From Phoma sp. XZ068 (taxonomy: Eukaryota > Ascomycota > Dothideomycetes > Pleosporales > Didymellaceae), in contig RBKR01000012.1 in the NCBI GenBank assembly GCA_004835665.1, positions 806,001-870,000 on the forward strand: DNA of 64,000 bases. Reading direction: 5' to 3'. Made by a program: the position numbers and the translations under genes. The number at the start of each line of letters is the position of its first letter. The stretch's first letter is position 1. This document shows positions 53,895 to 64,000 of the stretch, in pieces. A model generated the notes under the pieces. It did no database searches. It saw only the letters and a program-made list of their open reading frames with translations, and was not told where the DNA came from.

Positions 53895-55986
53895 ATGTCG
53901 GAGAAGCAAAAGGGCATCTCGCTGCGCAAGAAGCGCGGCGACAAGAGCAAGAAGAATGTGCCCACCATCAGCGCCCCGCGCCAGATCAGCGCGCCCATGC
54001 CCGCCGCCGCTGGCATGGCCGCCGCCGCGCTGTCGTCCGGACGGCCCTCGCAGGACTCGAGCCGCTCGCGCAGCAGAGGGCCCGCCGATGAGGGACGCGC
54101 CCCCCAGCCGCGCCAGCGCTCCGACAAGACGGCCGACCTGGTCAAGAGGCGGTACTCGCAGAAGGTCATGCAGCTGCCGGCCGACTTCCCCGGCAACGGC
54201 GCGCCCATGCCCGACCTGCCGCAGATGCCCAGGCAGTACAGAGACAAGAGCCAGGCCCGCGACGCCCGCGCAGATAGGAGCACCGACGGGCGTGGCCTGA
54301 ACGTCGACATGCGCGCCCTGCGCGACCCCAACCTGCAGGCCGAGCAGTACGTCGCCTCGATGCTGGCCGACGCCTCCGAGGACGACGTCCGCCGCTACCA
54401 GGACGAGCTGCGCAAGGCCAAGCACCGCACCTCGGTCGACCTGCAGACCAACGTCTACCAGAACCGCACCCAGTTCATCCGCATCAGCAAGGAGGCCGAG
54501 AAGCTCAAGGGCGAGATGCGCACCCTGCGCCAGCTCATGGCCGACCTGACCACCACCCTCGAGCAGACGGCCTCGGCCACGGGCGCCGGCGACACGGTCA
54601 GCGCCCGCCGCGCCAACCGCAGCTCCATCGGCGACCTGAACCAGATCCGCGCCGGCCAGCTGCAGCAGCTCTACCGCGACGTCGAGGGCTCGCAAAAGTA
54701 CCTGCCCCCGATCCCGGGCCGCTACATCGTGTGGAAGTCGCGCAGGTGGTTCGAGCTGGACTCGGCCACCCTCAAGGCCCGCCGCCGCGTGCGCCTGCTC
54801 CTGCTCAACGACCACCTCCTCATCGCCGCCGAGAAAAAGGCCCGCAACGACGTCGCCAGCCAGCGCGACCGCAACCGCTCTGCCGTTGAATACGTCGCCC
54901 AGCGCTGCTTCCCGCTGCAGGACGTCCAAGTGTCTCGTGCTCCTGAAGAACGCATCATTATTCGTGCGGGCAACGAGTCCTTCACCTACGACACGAAGCA
55001 AGAGGATACTGGAGACAAGATCACCTTCCTCTCCACCTTCCGCAAGACCAAAGACGACCTGCGCAAGAGCCAGGAGGCCGAAGTCGAGGAAAAGGACCGC
55101 ACGCAGGACAGCTACAACCACATGCTCTCTCGCGACCCTGGGCTGCGCAGCCAAACGGAGCTCCTCGAAAACATGAGCGACGGCGTCACCCACAACAACG
55201 TCAGCACCTTTGTCGACATCGACGGCCAGACGCGCAACATCCGCTGGGTCGAGACGCAGCTCGACGACCTCGACATTGAAATCGCCCTGCAGCACTTTGA
55301 AAACGCCGTCGCCAAGGTCGAGAAACTCAAGATCCTCACCCAGAACATGCGCGGCAACGAAATGGCCAAGACGATAGTCACCTTCAAAGTCAAAGAGCGC
55401 GCTGCCACGCTGGCAAACGTGCTTGTCCGCCAACTGGCCGAGGGGAATGCCTGGAACGGCCCCATCGGGCAGCACGTCACATGGGTGAACCGTCTGGGCT
55501 TTGAGGACCGCGCGAGGGAAGCGTACCTCGAGGCGCGCAGCAACATGATCAAAGCGCGCTCACGGTAAGTCTACACCCCACACTTGTACTTATATTACTA
55601 TTTACTGACGACAACTCAGGCAATGCACTTTCGAAGGCAACCTCCCAGACTACATCTTCCAAATCTCCTACATATACTTCCTCATCATCAAAAACACTGT
55701 CTCCACGTTCCAAACCTGCTTCCCCCAGCCCCTCATGTCCGCGTGCGTCAAGTGGGCAAAGGAACACGTCGATCACTTCAACGTTATTCTTAGACGGCAG
55801 CTCAGTAGTGTCGAGAGGGAGGGCGAGATGTGGAAGCAGTGTCTTGATCTCGCGCAGGAGCACGCTAGTATGCTGAAGGAGGTAGGGTTGGATTTCTCGG
55901 AGTTAGTTGGGAGTGGTGTGAGTGAGGAGGATGGGGGGAGGGACGTGCTGCAGGCTGGGCCTGTGGGGTTAGGTGTGTCTGCGTGA
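53895..55986 (+). CDS. EXO84: Exocyst complex component EXO84
   Basis: Subunit of the octameric exocyst that tethers secretory vesicles at growth sites. Exons 53895-55564 and 55620-55986 give 678 residues; splicing restores KARSRQCTFEGNLPDY. The first 110 residues are disordered and Ser/Pro/Ala-rich. A helical region spans about 140-240 (EQYVASMLADASEDDVRRYQ onward). A PH-like domain covers about 270-370 (YIVWKSRRWFELDSATLKARRR). The C-terminal helical CorEx-type region runs from about 420 to the end (LDDLDIEIALQHFENAVAKVEKL). The high GC content of this gene creates a long shadow frame on the other strand. It is convergent with the DAL5-type transporter, 44 bp away. Confidence 0.95.
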
Positions 55987-56029
55987 GTATATATATATAC
56001 AAGAATACATGGTATTATATCTGTCCTAT

Positions 56030-57824
56030 CTACAACATAAACTCAAACACCCTCCTCCCTCCCACAACCCCATCTTCATCCCCCGCCACCCCCGCATACA
56101 CACCCCCTCCCTTCCCCACCCCCCGCCGCGCCCTCACATTCTCCCGCACCAACACCCACCGCAACACCCCCGCCAACACCGCAACAACCACCATAAACCC
56201 CGCGCACACCGCCATACCCCTAACATACCACGGCCCCTGCTCCTCCGGAAAAATACTCGTGCCAACCAGCGGCCCAAACTGGCCTATGACATTCAAAATA
56301 GCCATGCCCGTGCCCTTTTTGCTATCACTATCCTGATTATTAATAGTCCACGTGATAATCACAGTGATGCAGCTGAAAAACCCCGCTATGGCAGGGAACA
56401 GCGCAAAGTATCTCAGCAGGGTATGCGGGCTGCGGACGGAGCCGAGGAGCGCAATGCAAGTGTACCCCATCGCGGCGAGAAGGGCGTGGGCGATGATGAA
56501 GGGGGAGCGGGTTTGCAGGCGGTCCGAGTAGTATGCTGTTGCTATTACGACGAGGAAGGCGAGAAGGTAGGGTGGGGCGGTTAGGCCTTGGGCGGTTATG
56601 CTGGTGAAGCCCATGTCGCGGATTATGGTGGGGAGGAAGACGGGGATGCTGCCGAAGGCGACGTTGCAGCTGAAGAGCATGAAGGCTGTGAGGTAGCATT
56701 TTGGGTCTTTGAGGGTTTGGAGGACTTCGGGGAGGTTGACGCCTGGGGTTCTTCGTGGGTGGGTGTCGTCGTCGTCGTCGTCTTCTTCCTTTTCTTGCCG
56801 AAGACGGAGGATGGCGACTTTCCGCTGTCGCGGAGTCAGCCATTTGATTGTTCCAGGACCATCCGGGACAAAGCTCCACGCCCAGACGGCTACTAGCATG
56901 CTTGGGAAGCCCTCGAGGAGGAACAGGAGTCTCCAGGGGCTGAATGGACTGTGGGCAGCTAGCTTGGTAATAACCCATGCGAGCATGCCGGCGAACGCGG
57001 ACGACAAAGGACTAGCGGAGATGAACAGGCCGGTTCGAAATGCTAGTTCGCGTCGTCTGAAGAAGAACGACAGATAGAACGGAACGCCGGGACTGAATGC
57101 AGCTTCGCCAATGCCGAGAAGTGCTCGCAGGATCAAGAGCATGCCAAAGGACGGCGCGATTGATTGGAGGCATGCTACGACGCCCCACGAAAATATGCAT
57201 ATGGAGATGTAGATGTGTGGCGGCACTATGCGATACCTTCTGAAATCAGCACAGCTTTGAGGTAATCCAGTGGGTACCTACATCAACGTCATCCACTCGA
57301 ACCCGATGTAGGTGATGTAGAACGCCCAAATCAGCCACTCGAACTGATTGGAGCTCAGTTTGAGGTCCTCTTGCATTCCTGCGATGCGAGCATTGCCAAT
57401 GTCTGTTAGGAGAATCAATCAGTGCCTGAGAATTCCACTGCCCGCACCCGCAGACTGCACATGGACAGCACTCACTCGTCCGATCCAAGAAGCTCAAGCA
57501 ATACAGCAAGGCCATGAAGCCTACAAGCCTTCTATCCAGCTTCCGCAGCACCGTTTTGTCTTCATCGGGAGTGTAGAGCTCATAACTTTGCACCGAGTCG
57601 AACGACAGCCGGCGCGCGGTGTGATGGTCCTCGTCGTCGTCGGCAATGGGAGATGGGGGCACGGAATGGCTGATTGGTTGCAATTCGTAAGCATTCGACT
57701 CATTCATCAATGGCAAGTCGTCGGACGATCCTGAAGAGCGCGATGGTGTAGGACGTGGTGAGGTCGAGTCCGTGCTACCGGAGGCTCGGTCGCGCCTGGT
57801 CGACGAAGGGATATTGGACGGCAT
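56030..57824 (-). CDS. MFS transporter, DAL5/allantoate-permease-like (ACS family)
   Basis: Plasma-membrane importer of an organic anion such as allantoate, nicotinate or pantothenate. Exons 57824-57476, 57402-57282 and 57236-56030 give 558 residues. The first 100 residues are cytosolic and Ser/Asp-rich. Span 1 starts at VGFMALLYCLSFLDRTNIGNAR, an ACS hallmark assembled across the first splice. The second splice gives EWMTLMYRIVPPHIY. GIGEAAFSPGVPFYLSFFFRRRE is the conserved loop between spans 4 and 5. A run of acidic residues (about 310-317, seven Asp) sits in the central loop. The intron 2 acceptor is CAGAAG, so either AG could be used. The substrate is unknown. Confidence 0.93.
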
Positions 57825-58276
57825 GATGCGTTTGGTCTGGTTGTTGCAGATGAATCATGCGGGGTCGAAGGAGTATTCGATTATCATAGCGATTGGACGG
57901 TTTGGGTGAAGCCGGCTGCGCGCCATGTTCTCGCGACAAACATGCTGATGTTGTGTTCAGCTGCTGCCGGCTTCCGCGAGGGATGACGTTGGGAGCGTCC
58001 GTGCTCGCGACTACCCCAGATTTCAACGTTGCGGACGGCGCGAAAACACATGATTGATGAATGGGCAGCGAACTTGTGTAAAGACTTGGATGCCACTAGG
58101 AAGTCATTTGGTATCCACTAAGAAGTCACTTGGCATTCAGCATGCTGTTGGTATGGTATTCAGCCTTCGAGGACAGGTTGGCTAGGAGTGTATCTACTCG
58201 TTCAATTGCGTTACTTATTACTCAAACCATAATCTTTTTTGAGGCTATCCATGCCTACTCTTGAATTTCCAATGGT
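57825..58276. other. Intergenic, MFS promoter, with a two-copy 22-bp repeat
   Basis: About 450 bases upstream of the MFS gene and downstream of the Rossmann gene. A 22-bp tandem pair at 58093-58136 is listed separately. Confidence 0.5.
58093..58136 (+). repeat. 22-bp tandem repeat, two copies
   Basis: Units at 58093-58114 and 58115-58136 both read CCACTA, A/GGAAGTCA, then TTTGG or CTTGG. They differ at three positions. Confidence 0.75.
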
Positions 58277-59110
58277 TTACAACTTCGAGACCCGCTCCTT
58301 TGCCGCTTCCCAGTCCTCTTCCTCGGATACGTCGATACCCTGGTCTGCTACCTTCTGGATAGCCGACTTCGTGTCCTCGTCACCATCGATGACATCGAGC
58401 CAGCCACTGAACCCAGTCTCCAACGCCGCAACGATAGCATGCGCTGTGGTCTCGCGGCTAGTCTTTCCTCCTGATCCAATCTTTCCAACCTTCACACCAC
58501 CAGCCTTCTCATCTGTCAAGGTACCGGGTCGGAGACTGATGCCCGCAAATCGCTCCTTCTCAGGTACGCCATCCTTGGTTTCCTTTGCCAGCCGCTCGCG
58601 GGACAGTACTGTCAGGACCTCGTCCGCTGCGACCTTGGCCTTGTAGTATGTTGGCAAGATCTCGTTGTTGACCTTCTGCGCGTTCTCCCAGTCAGAGTCA
58701 CTCCACCAGCTTGGCCTGCCCCTTCGGCTGGACAGGTAAGAGACTGTAAGGAACTTCTTCACGCTAGGCGCGTGAATGCTAGCCTTGGTGAATGCAATAG
58801 CAGCATCGTGGTCGACAGCAATAGTGGTCTCAGCACCACCCTTGCCGCCAGCACCAGCGCTCCAGACTACCCAGTCAGGCTTCACGCGGTCGATGATCTG
58901 CTTTGCGTCCGACTCGGACTTGACGTCTGAGACGCTGGTCACGAGTACATTGAGTTTGCCGGGTTGGTTCTTTCCAAGAGCTTCGATTGTGGGCTTTTGT
59001 TCTGCTGCTCGGATGACTAACGTTACGTTCCAGGACCGCGCGAGCAGAAGAGGTGTGAGAAATTGGGCGACCTTGCCGTGGCCGCCAATGAGAAGAACGT
59101 GGTGAGACAT
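58277..59110 (-). CDS. NAD(P)-binding Rossmann protein, atypical SDR (YMR090W-like)
   Basis: Single exon, 277 residues from MSHHVLLIGGHGKVAQFL. The glycine-rich GGHGKVA at about 9-15 is the NAD(P)-binding turn of atypical short-chain dehydrogenases. Strand-end elements follow as expected: LNVLVTSVSD, WVVWSAGAGGKGG, and SVKKFLTVSYLSS in the catalytic Ser/Tyr region. YYKAKVAADEVLTV carries the YxxxK pair. The C-terminal half ends with ETTAHAIVAALETGFSGWLDVIDGD, typical of NmrA/YMR090W-like proteins. Reaction and substrate are unknown. It is probably cytosolic. An in-frame TTG nine codons upstream is not a likely start. Confidence 0.85.
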   Translation of the reverse strand: MSHHVLLIGGHGKVAQFLTPLLLARSWNVTLVIRAAEQKPTIEALGKNQPGKLNVLVTSVSDVKSESDAKQIIDRVKPDWVVWSAGAGGKGGAETTIAVDHDAAIAFTKASIHAPSVKKFLTVSYLSSRRGRPSWWSDSDWENAQKVNNEILPTYYKAKVAADEVLTVLSRERLAKETKDGVPEKERFAGISLRPGTLTDEKAGGVKVGKIGSGGKTSRETTAHAIVAALETGFSGWLDVIDGDEDTKSAIQKVADQGIDVSEEEDWEAAKERVSKL

Positions 59111-59713
59111 CTTGTACGATTTGAAGGCCTCTTGCACTGCAATTGGAGTTTTGAAAGGTTATGGCTTTCGAATTGAATTGTTGGTTTGAATGGAATGGTT
59201 ATAATGTCTTTTAGAGTGATCCTCGGTTATGTCGATGCTGCTGCTATTAGTACCTTCATGAGTAAAAGACGAGCGATGACGTTGTTGCTAAGTCCGGCTC
59301 GGCCCGATCGAACTACCACCATGATTCGTCCACACTCGAAGACACGATGGGCCTGCTTATAAACGCACCGATTGCGTGAGAATTCATCGAATCTTCCCTT
59401 TACTTCGCCATACTTGCTACGACAAGCGCGCGGATACAGAAGGCTGGGTTCATTTTCCGCCACTAGTCCACAGCACGGACCTTCACTACGCAACATATCG
59501 TGAGGGGAGCTGTGTCGCTAGCTCCTGCCTATCAAGCACAACTTGACATCATATGCCATTTGGCCTTTGAGCTTGATGATCTGAGTCTGTAACGCGATTT
59601 GTGCTGATCAAGTGGGCATTCGACGCGTCGTTACGCGGCTTTAGGCAACAGTGCAATTGAAGTATTTGCATCATTACATCTTTTGAGGACATTCCCTGAT
59701 CCTGGATTGTACA
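59111..59713. other. Divergent intergenic, no gene seen
   Basis: About 600 bases between divergent genes. No motif stands out. Confidence 0.5.
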
Positions 59714-60670
59714 ATGGCTGCCGAACATAAGGCCGCACCCAATTCGATCGCTGAATACATTCGCAACCTGGTCAAACTTCCGAGGGAGCTGCGTGATTTG
59801 GTGTATGTCGAACTATACGGCAACGCTGCGCCAATACCCCTCGATAATGTTCAAGATCATCTTCCAGGTCTCCTAACAACTGCGACTACCAATCATACGA
59901 TTGATCCAAGTCTTGGAGCAGAGATCCTGGAGGCATTCTATACCCATAGCACTTTTACTGTCACCTTCCCGGATTCTGCGGACCAGAATGGAGCGTGGCC
60001 ATCTGTCAAATGGGGTCCGCATCCTCAACACCTCCCGCTCATCCGAAAGCTCATCGTCAACGCACATGAGGTAGATCTTGAGAGAGCTGTTTCTCTCGAG
60101 GATTTCGAACATCGGTGCTTGGACAGGACTCATGCGGCTCATCAGACGAGAGCGGCTTGGGAGCACCTTCTGACGCTACCACGACTTGAGCTGCTGACCG
60201 TGCGGCTGCAAAAGCGAACGAATTTCGTCTTCTATTGGGCCGATCTTAGCCCGATCCTTATCCAGTTACGCGAGAGACTTCCTAAGCTTCGAATGACGTT
60301 CAACGTCTCCTTTGACACTATGTTGGAACGTTGCTGGAATGATTATTTTTGGGAGAACGTTGCCGATCCAGGCAATGTAATCCAGGAGCCGTACAAACCG
60401 ATGGGCTTTGTCGAAGTGACGGCATTGTTCAAAGCACCCACTAAGGAGCACATCGCGTATGTGCAAGAGCACTTTTCCCGAGACTCCTGGAAGTTGACTA
60501 CATATGGCCAAGATATACCGAGAGGCTTGCTTGATGAGACGGCGGCACAGCGGAGAGTACTGGCACCGTACTACATTGTCAAAGAGCCAGCATTGCTGAA
60601 GGTACGGATGATGGAGCACTATGAGGTTTATAAGAGGATGAGAACAGCGGAAGCAGAGCGCAGTGTGTGA
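59714..60670 (+). CDS. 2EXR/F-box-like orphan protein
   Basis: Single exon, 318 residues. LVKLPRELRDLVYVELYG at about 19-36 is the short N-terminal helix pattern (LPxExRxxIY) of the 2EXR and F-box-like proteins that are strongly expanded in Pleosporales. The rest is a soluble alpha/beta protein: HLPLIRKLIVN, WEHLLTLPRLELLTVRLQK, and LPKLRMTFNVSFD recall leucine-rich-like spacing without true repeats. No signal peptide or membrane span. Members of these families are mostly uncharacterised, and a ubiquitin-ligase role should not be assumed. Confidence 0.72.
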   Translation: MAAEHKAAPNSIAEYIRNLVKLPRELRDLVYVELYGNAAPIPLDNVQDHLPGLLTTATTNHTIDPSLGAEILEAFYTHSTFTVTFPDSADQNGAWPSVKWGPHPQHLPLIRKLIVNAHEVDLERAVSLEDFEHRCLDRTHAAHQTRAAWEHLLTLPRLELLTVRLQKRTNFVFYWADLSPILIQLRERLPKLRMTFNVSFDTMLERCWNDYFWENVADPGNVIQEPYKPMGFVEVTALFKAPTKEHIAYVQEHFSRDSWKLTTYGQDIPRGLLDETAAQRRVLAPYYIVKEPALLKVRMMEHYEVYKRMRTAEAERSV

Positions 60671-62315
60671 TCAGCATAGATGCGTCGGGACACATGCGTT
60701 CGAGCTACCGAGGAATAGAGGACGTCAAACAGTACGTCTTCAATGTCGCACCCATTGGAACACAAGCTGCTTGTATCGCTAACGAATATCAAGCAAGCCC
60801 GATCGAAAGAAGAAGAGCAGGCGACTAGCTGGTGATCTTCTGGCTACATTTCCGTATGATGGCGACTCGACGTCGCGTGAGCAGTCCCGCATGCGTAGAA
60901 AATTGCATTTAGCCTCATCCCTTGTATTCCTTCGAGCTTTGAGCTTTGAGCTTTGGTCCAGATCATGGCATGATTCTTGCAAAGTGCGTAATCGTCTTCC
61001 AGAATGGTGCAGCTTGTAAGGAAGCTTTCAGTTCGTCGATCGAGGGAAGATATATCGATACAAGAACCGTGGGACTTCGATCATATCAGACCAGATTTGT
61101 AATTGATCCTTCTGGTTACTACCTTCGACAGCACGTACTTCGTCACGTTGCCAGGCGATACTGCTAACATCTTGTGTAAAGAAAACGAATGAACAAGAAG
61201 AAGCTCGGGCGGTGTGAACGCGACCGCCCGTTCTGCCAGAGTGTAAGTTGGCAATACTGATGTGGGTAGGATCTGTCTACGAACTGGAGGTCGGGAGCAG
61301 TAATTTGCAGGAAATAACTCCTCACGTTCGAGACTGTTGATCAAGATCCGTCACCTGCCAATCACGGCCTGTAGTGCTTGCATACCTTCTCGAACGTCAA
61401 CAGCACGGTTTGCATGCCATACAGTTGGCCCTGCAGGATTGCGGCACAGCATCTCGTACCACATTAAACTGGAGCATACGCAATGCCTAGACGCTGCATA
61501 CTTTGCAAAAATATTGCTACCAAGTCCAATTACCCGTCCGCATCACCTCAGACAGATGCAGAGACGGAAAGTGTCCGAGTTCGTGATGCGAGGTTGTGGC
61601 GTTGCGGGAAGCCTAAGTTCGGCAACACGGACCCTTGAAGGGCGAATGAGGAACCATCGACGGCCGAAAGGGCAACACATTGTGTAAACCAAAAGATACA
61701 GAACGATAGACAAGCCTTTAAACGACTTGTCTATCATTTAAACGGATACATTGTGACAAACGAGCACACAGTCAGTCGGCAAGCCACATCGCCTTCACCA
61801 ATCCCCTGTTCTCGTTCGACCCTTATCATCCGGGATGCGCACTATCCCAAATTCAGACGAACCCTTATCATGACCAAGGCTCATGTCCACCACTCCCCAG
61901 ACATCCCTTCCTGGCGAAATGCCGCTTGTGACTCGGTTTACTTGGCCCGATTCTCACTTCTCTCCGGCGCGATTGGCTTCCTTGTACCCTTCTCTGTGTT
62001 CTGGTGCTTGTACGATACTTGGGTACGATCCTTCGGCGACTCATGATCGGCTTCGACCACCAACATGGGATACAAGGAACTTGTGCTTATCAGTGCCAAG
62101 CAGAGTGTTCTGCAAAGAGTTGGGGGCGCAGCTTGGTCGTAAGAAATGGGAGCACTAGCCGGGAAACTGTTCCCTCCCTAAGAACGATACGGGAAATTGA
62201 CGGAAGAGGATGAATCCTGAGGCGTTCATATGAATCGAGAGACCCCCTGCAGGTCTTCTTTCTTTCTTTCAGACCTTTTGTGTCAGTCGTAGCTGAACAA
62301 AGCATCCTCGGCAAG
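60671..62315. other. Long intergenic stretch upstream of the ammonium transporter
   Basis: About 1.6 kb. No convincing gene. Several GATA-type motifs occur in the last 600 bases, including the inverted pair at 61705-61735 and TTATCA at 61823, 61865 and 62087. Confidence 0.5.
61705..61735. promoter_or_regulatory. Inverted repeat carrying paired GATA sites
   Basis: Two perfect 10-bp arms, GATAGACAAG (61705-61714) and CTTGTCTATC (61726-61735), are separated by 11 bases. TTTAAACG occurs as a direct repeat at 61717-61724 and 61737-61744. Each arm holds an HGATAR motif, the site of AreA/NIT2-type nitrogen regulators. The element is about 580 bp upstream of the ammonium transporter start. Confidence 0.5.
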
Positions 62316-63932
62316 ATGGAAGCTCCAGTGGCAGTGAGTGCACCCTACTACCATACAGTATATTTGCAGGCAAAGATGTGCTTGTCGATATGTGAAGAGA
62401 CACACTGACATGTTCATAGCCTGAGTTCAACGAGTCGAAGCCCAATGGCGGCAACCCCGACGTTGAGAATGTTAACGCTCAGTACCAGGGACTTGAGTTC
62501 CACTATCTCTACCTCATTATAATGGCCTTCTTAGTCTGGCTCATCATCCCTGGTATTGCTTTCTTGTACGCGGGTCTCGCACGTCGCAAGTCTGCGCTGT
62601 CCCTTCTGTTTCAGTCCCTGGCAGTCATGGGAGTGTAAGTGAGAAGCATTCATGTGCTCAGTATTGGACTGACCAAAACAAGCGTCTGCTTCCAGTGGCT
62701 GTTCTGGGGCTATTCTCTCGCCTACTCGCGTACGGCCAGTCCTTTCATCGGTAACATGGAATACTTCGGCATGAAAAATGTCATGTCCGCTCCATCGCCT
62801 GGCTCCGCCTTGCTTCCCGAGATCGTATTTTGCTTCTACCAGATGCTCTTCTGCGCCGTGACCGTACAGCTGGTTATTGGTGGATCTTTCGAGCGTGGTC
62901 GTATCCTGCCTTCCATGATCTTTGCTTTCTGCTGGGCGACGGTAGTTTATTGTCCGATTGCTTGCTGGACTTGGAACTCGAACGGCTGGCTCTTCAACCT
63001 CCCCAGTCTTGATTTTGCTGTAGGCTCATCTCGATTTATGACTTTTGCATGGCAAACAATGACTGACATTCCTACAGGGTGGAGGTCCCGTCCACATTGC
63101 CTCCGGATGGTCCGCTCTTGCCTACGCATTTGTCCTCGGAAAGCGTCTGCCTAAAGGTGACAAGATCCACAGCCGTGCCCACAACCCTACACTCGTCTTC
63201 ATCGGTACCGTCTTCATCTGGTTCGGATGGTACGGCTTCAACGGTGGTTCGGCTCTGAATGGAACTATTCGGTCGATGCTGGCTGCCTTCAACACCAACA
63301 CCGCTGCCTGTTTTGGTGTTCTTGGCTGGGTCGTTGTTGACTACATTCGCACCAAAGGTCACTTTTCCGTCGTTGGTGCCTGCTCAGGTGCCATCGCTGG
63401 TCTGGTTGGCATCACCCCCGCGGCTGGTTACGTCTCGGTTTGGATCGCTGCATTGATCGGTTTCCTTACCGGTGTCGTCTGCTCTCTTTGCCACAACCTC
63501 GACAGGTGGATCAAGATTGACGAAGGCATGGATGTCTTCAAGCTTCACGGCATTGGCGGCATGGTCGGTTCGTTCTTGACTGGAATCTTTGCGCAGTCTT
63601 GGGTGTACGACCTCGATGGCATGGGCCCATACGATGCTCTCGGTGCTATGGATGGCAACGGCATTCAAGTTGGCTACCAGCTTGCTGAGATCTGTGCTGT
63701 TGCTTCTTACTCCTTCACAGTCTCCTGCATCCTGCTTTATGCTCTCAAGTTCATTCCCTTCCTCCACCTTCGTGTCAGCGAGGAGGCTGAGATGATGGGC
63801 CTTGACCTCGACCAGTTCTTCGAGGAGGAAATTGGTGACTGGAGCATGATGCACCAAAACGAGTACAACGCCAACGTAAGCAGCGCAAGCAGCCATGTCA
63901 ATCACGAACCAAAGGCGAGGGAGGGCAGCTAG
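62316..63932 (+). CDS. Mep/Amt ammonium transporter
   Basis: Plasma-membrane ammonium permease of the AmtB/Mep/Rh family. Exons 62316-62333, 62420-62634, 62683-63019 and 63078-63932 give 474 residues. Exon 1 encodes only MEAPVA. Splicing restores SLAVMGVVCFQWLFWGY and LPSLDFAGGGPVHIASGWSALAY, where the His is the first of the conserved pore pair. GFNGGSALN precedes the seventh span. MDVFKLHGIGGMVGSF contains the second pore His. Eleven spans are expected. The tail after residue 420 is cytosolic (EEAEMMGLDLDQFFEEEIGDW, the conserved regulatory segment). GATA sites upstream suggest nitrogen control. It belongs to the meaA/mepA group; I cannot assign which. Confidence 0.96.
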
Positions 63933-64000
63933 ATGCATACAAGACGTGCCACTTATGGCGCAGCAGCACATTCTGGGTAAACTCTTGCCGTGAACCGCAG

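Noticed and set aside
53718..55475. 585-codon open frame on the minus strand opposite EXO84
   Set aside because: It is a shadow of the GC-rich EXO84 codons; composition is Val/Leu/Ala/Gly-biased with no family likeness, while EXO84 is unmistakable.
1..64000. CRISPR arrays, rRNA genes, integrated viruses or intact transposons
   Set aside because: No regularly spaced repeats, rRNA cores, transposase, integrase or reverse-transcriptase motifs were seen.

Overview
The window is nuclear DNA of a filamentous ascomycete. Most genes carry introns of about 45-60 nt with GT..AG ends and CTAAC-type branch sites. The conserved genes (ESF1, NOP53, YPT6, TOM20, EXO84, MDV1, a fungal external NADH dehydrogenase) are of the Pezizomycotina type. 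The accessory genes (PL1 pectate lyase, GH79, secreted M28 peptidase, OPT transporter, expanded family-1 glycosyltransferase, 2EXR/F-box-like orphan) suggest a plant-associated Dothideomycete, probably Pleosporales. That placement is inference. No rRNA, CRISPR array, virus or intact transposon was seen.

Layout. 0-10 kb: 3' part of an MFS transporter, a DUF1772 membrane protein, an intron-containing tRNA-Tyr, external NADH dehydrogenase NDE1, mitochondrial fission adaptor MDV1, chorismate mutase ARO7 and an aldo/keto reductase. 10-20 kb: an orphan with a nucleotidyltransferase-like head and a long disordered tail, a three-exon 55-residue microprotein ending RSGGGI, ribosome-biogenesis factor ESF1 and a Mae1-type C4-dicarboxylate transporter. 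20-27 kb: a gene-poor stretch with a small acidic protein, a multi-spanning membrane protein whose signal peptide lies in another frame, then a GPI-type GH79 enzyme. 27-40 kb: four genes on the minus strand: a 1010-residue VWA protein, an M28 aminopeptidase, an OPT peptide transporter and a sterol-glucosyltransferase-like GT1 with an unusual tail. 41-46 kb: pectate lyase, then two tandem paralogous orphans, one frame-shifted. 45.8-57.8 kb: dense housekeeping genes (ZTA1-type quinone reductase, Myb-like protein, NOP53, YPT6, TOM20, EXO84) and a DAL5-type MFS transporter. 58-64 kb: a Rossmann protein, a 2EXR/F-box-like orphan and a Mep/Amt ammonium transporter.

How they fit together. Mitochondrial functions recur (NDE1, MDV1, TOM20, a ZTA1-like enzyme with a presequence). 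Secreted or uptake functions (pectate lyase, GH79, M28 peptidase, OPT, Mae1, MEP, DAL5-type MFS) fit growth on plant polymers and proteins. No PKS, NRPS or terpene backbone gene is present, so there is no biosynthetic cluster. Exon structures were deduced by hand from splice signals, reading phase and family similarity, and none has been tested against RNA.

Least explained items: the VWA protein with a cysteine-rich middle, the orphan with the NTase-like head, the RSGGGI microprotein, the tandem coiled-coil orphans with their frame break, and a palindromic pair of GATA sites upstream of the ammonium transporter.
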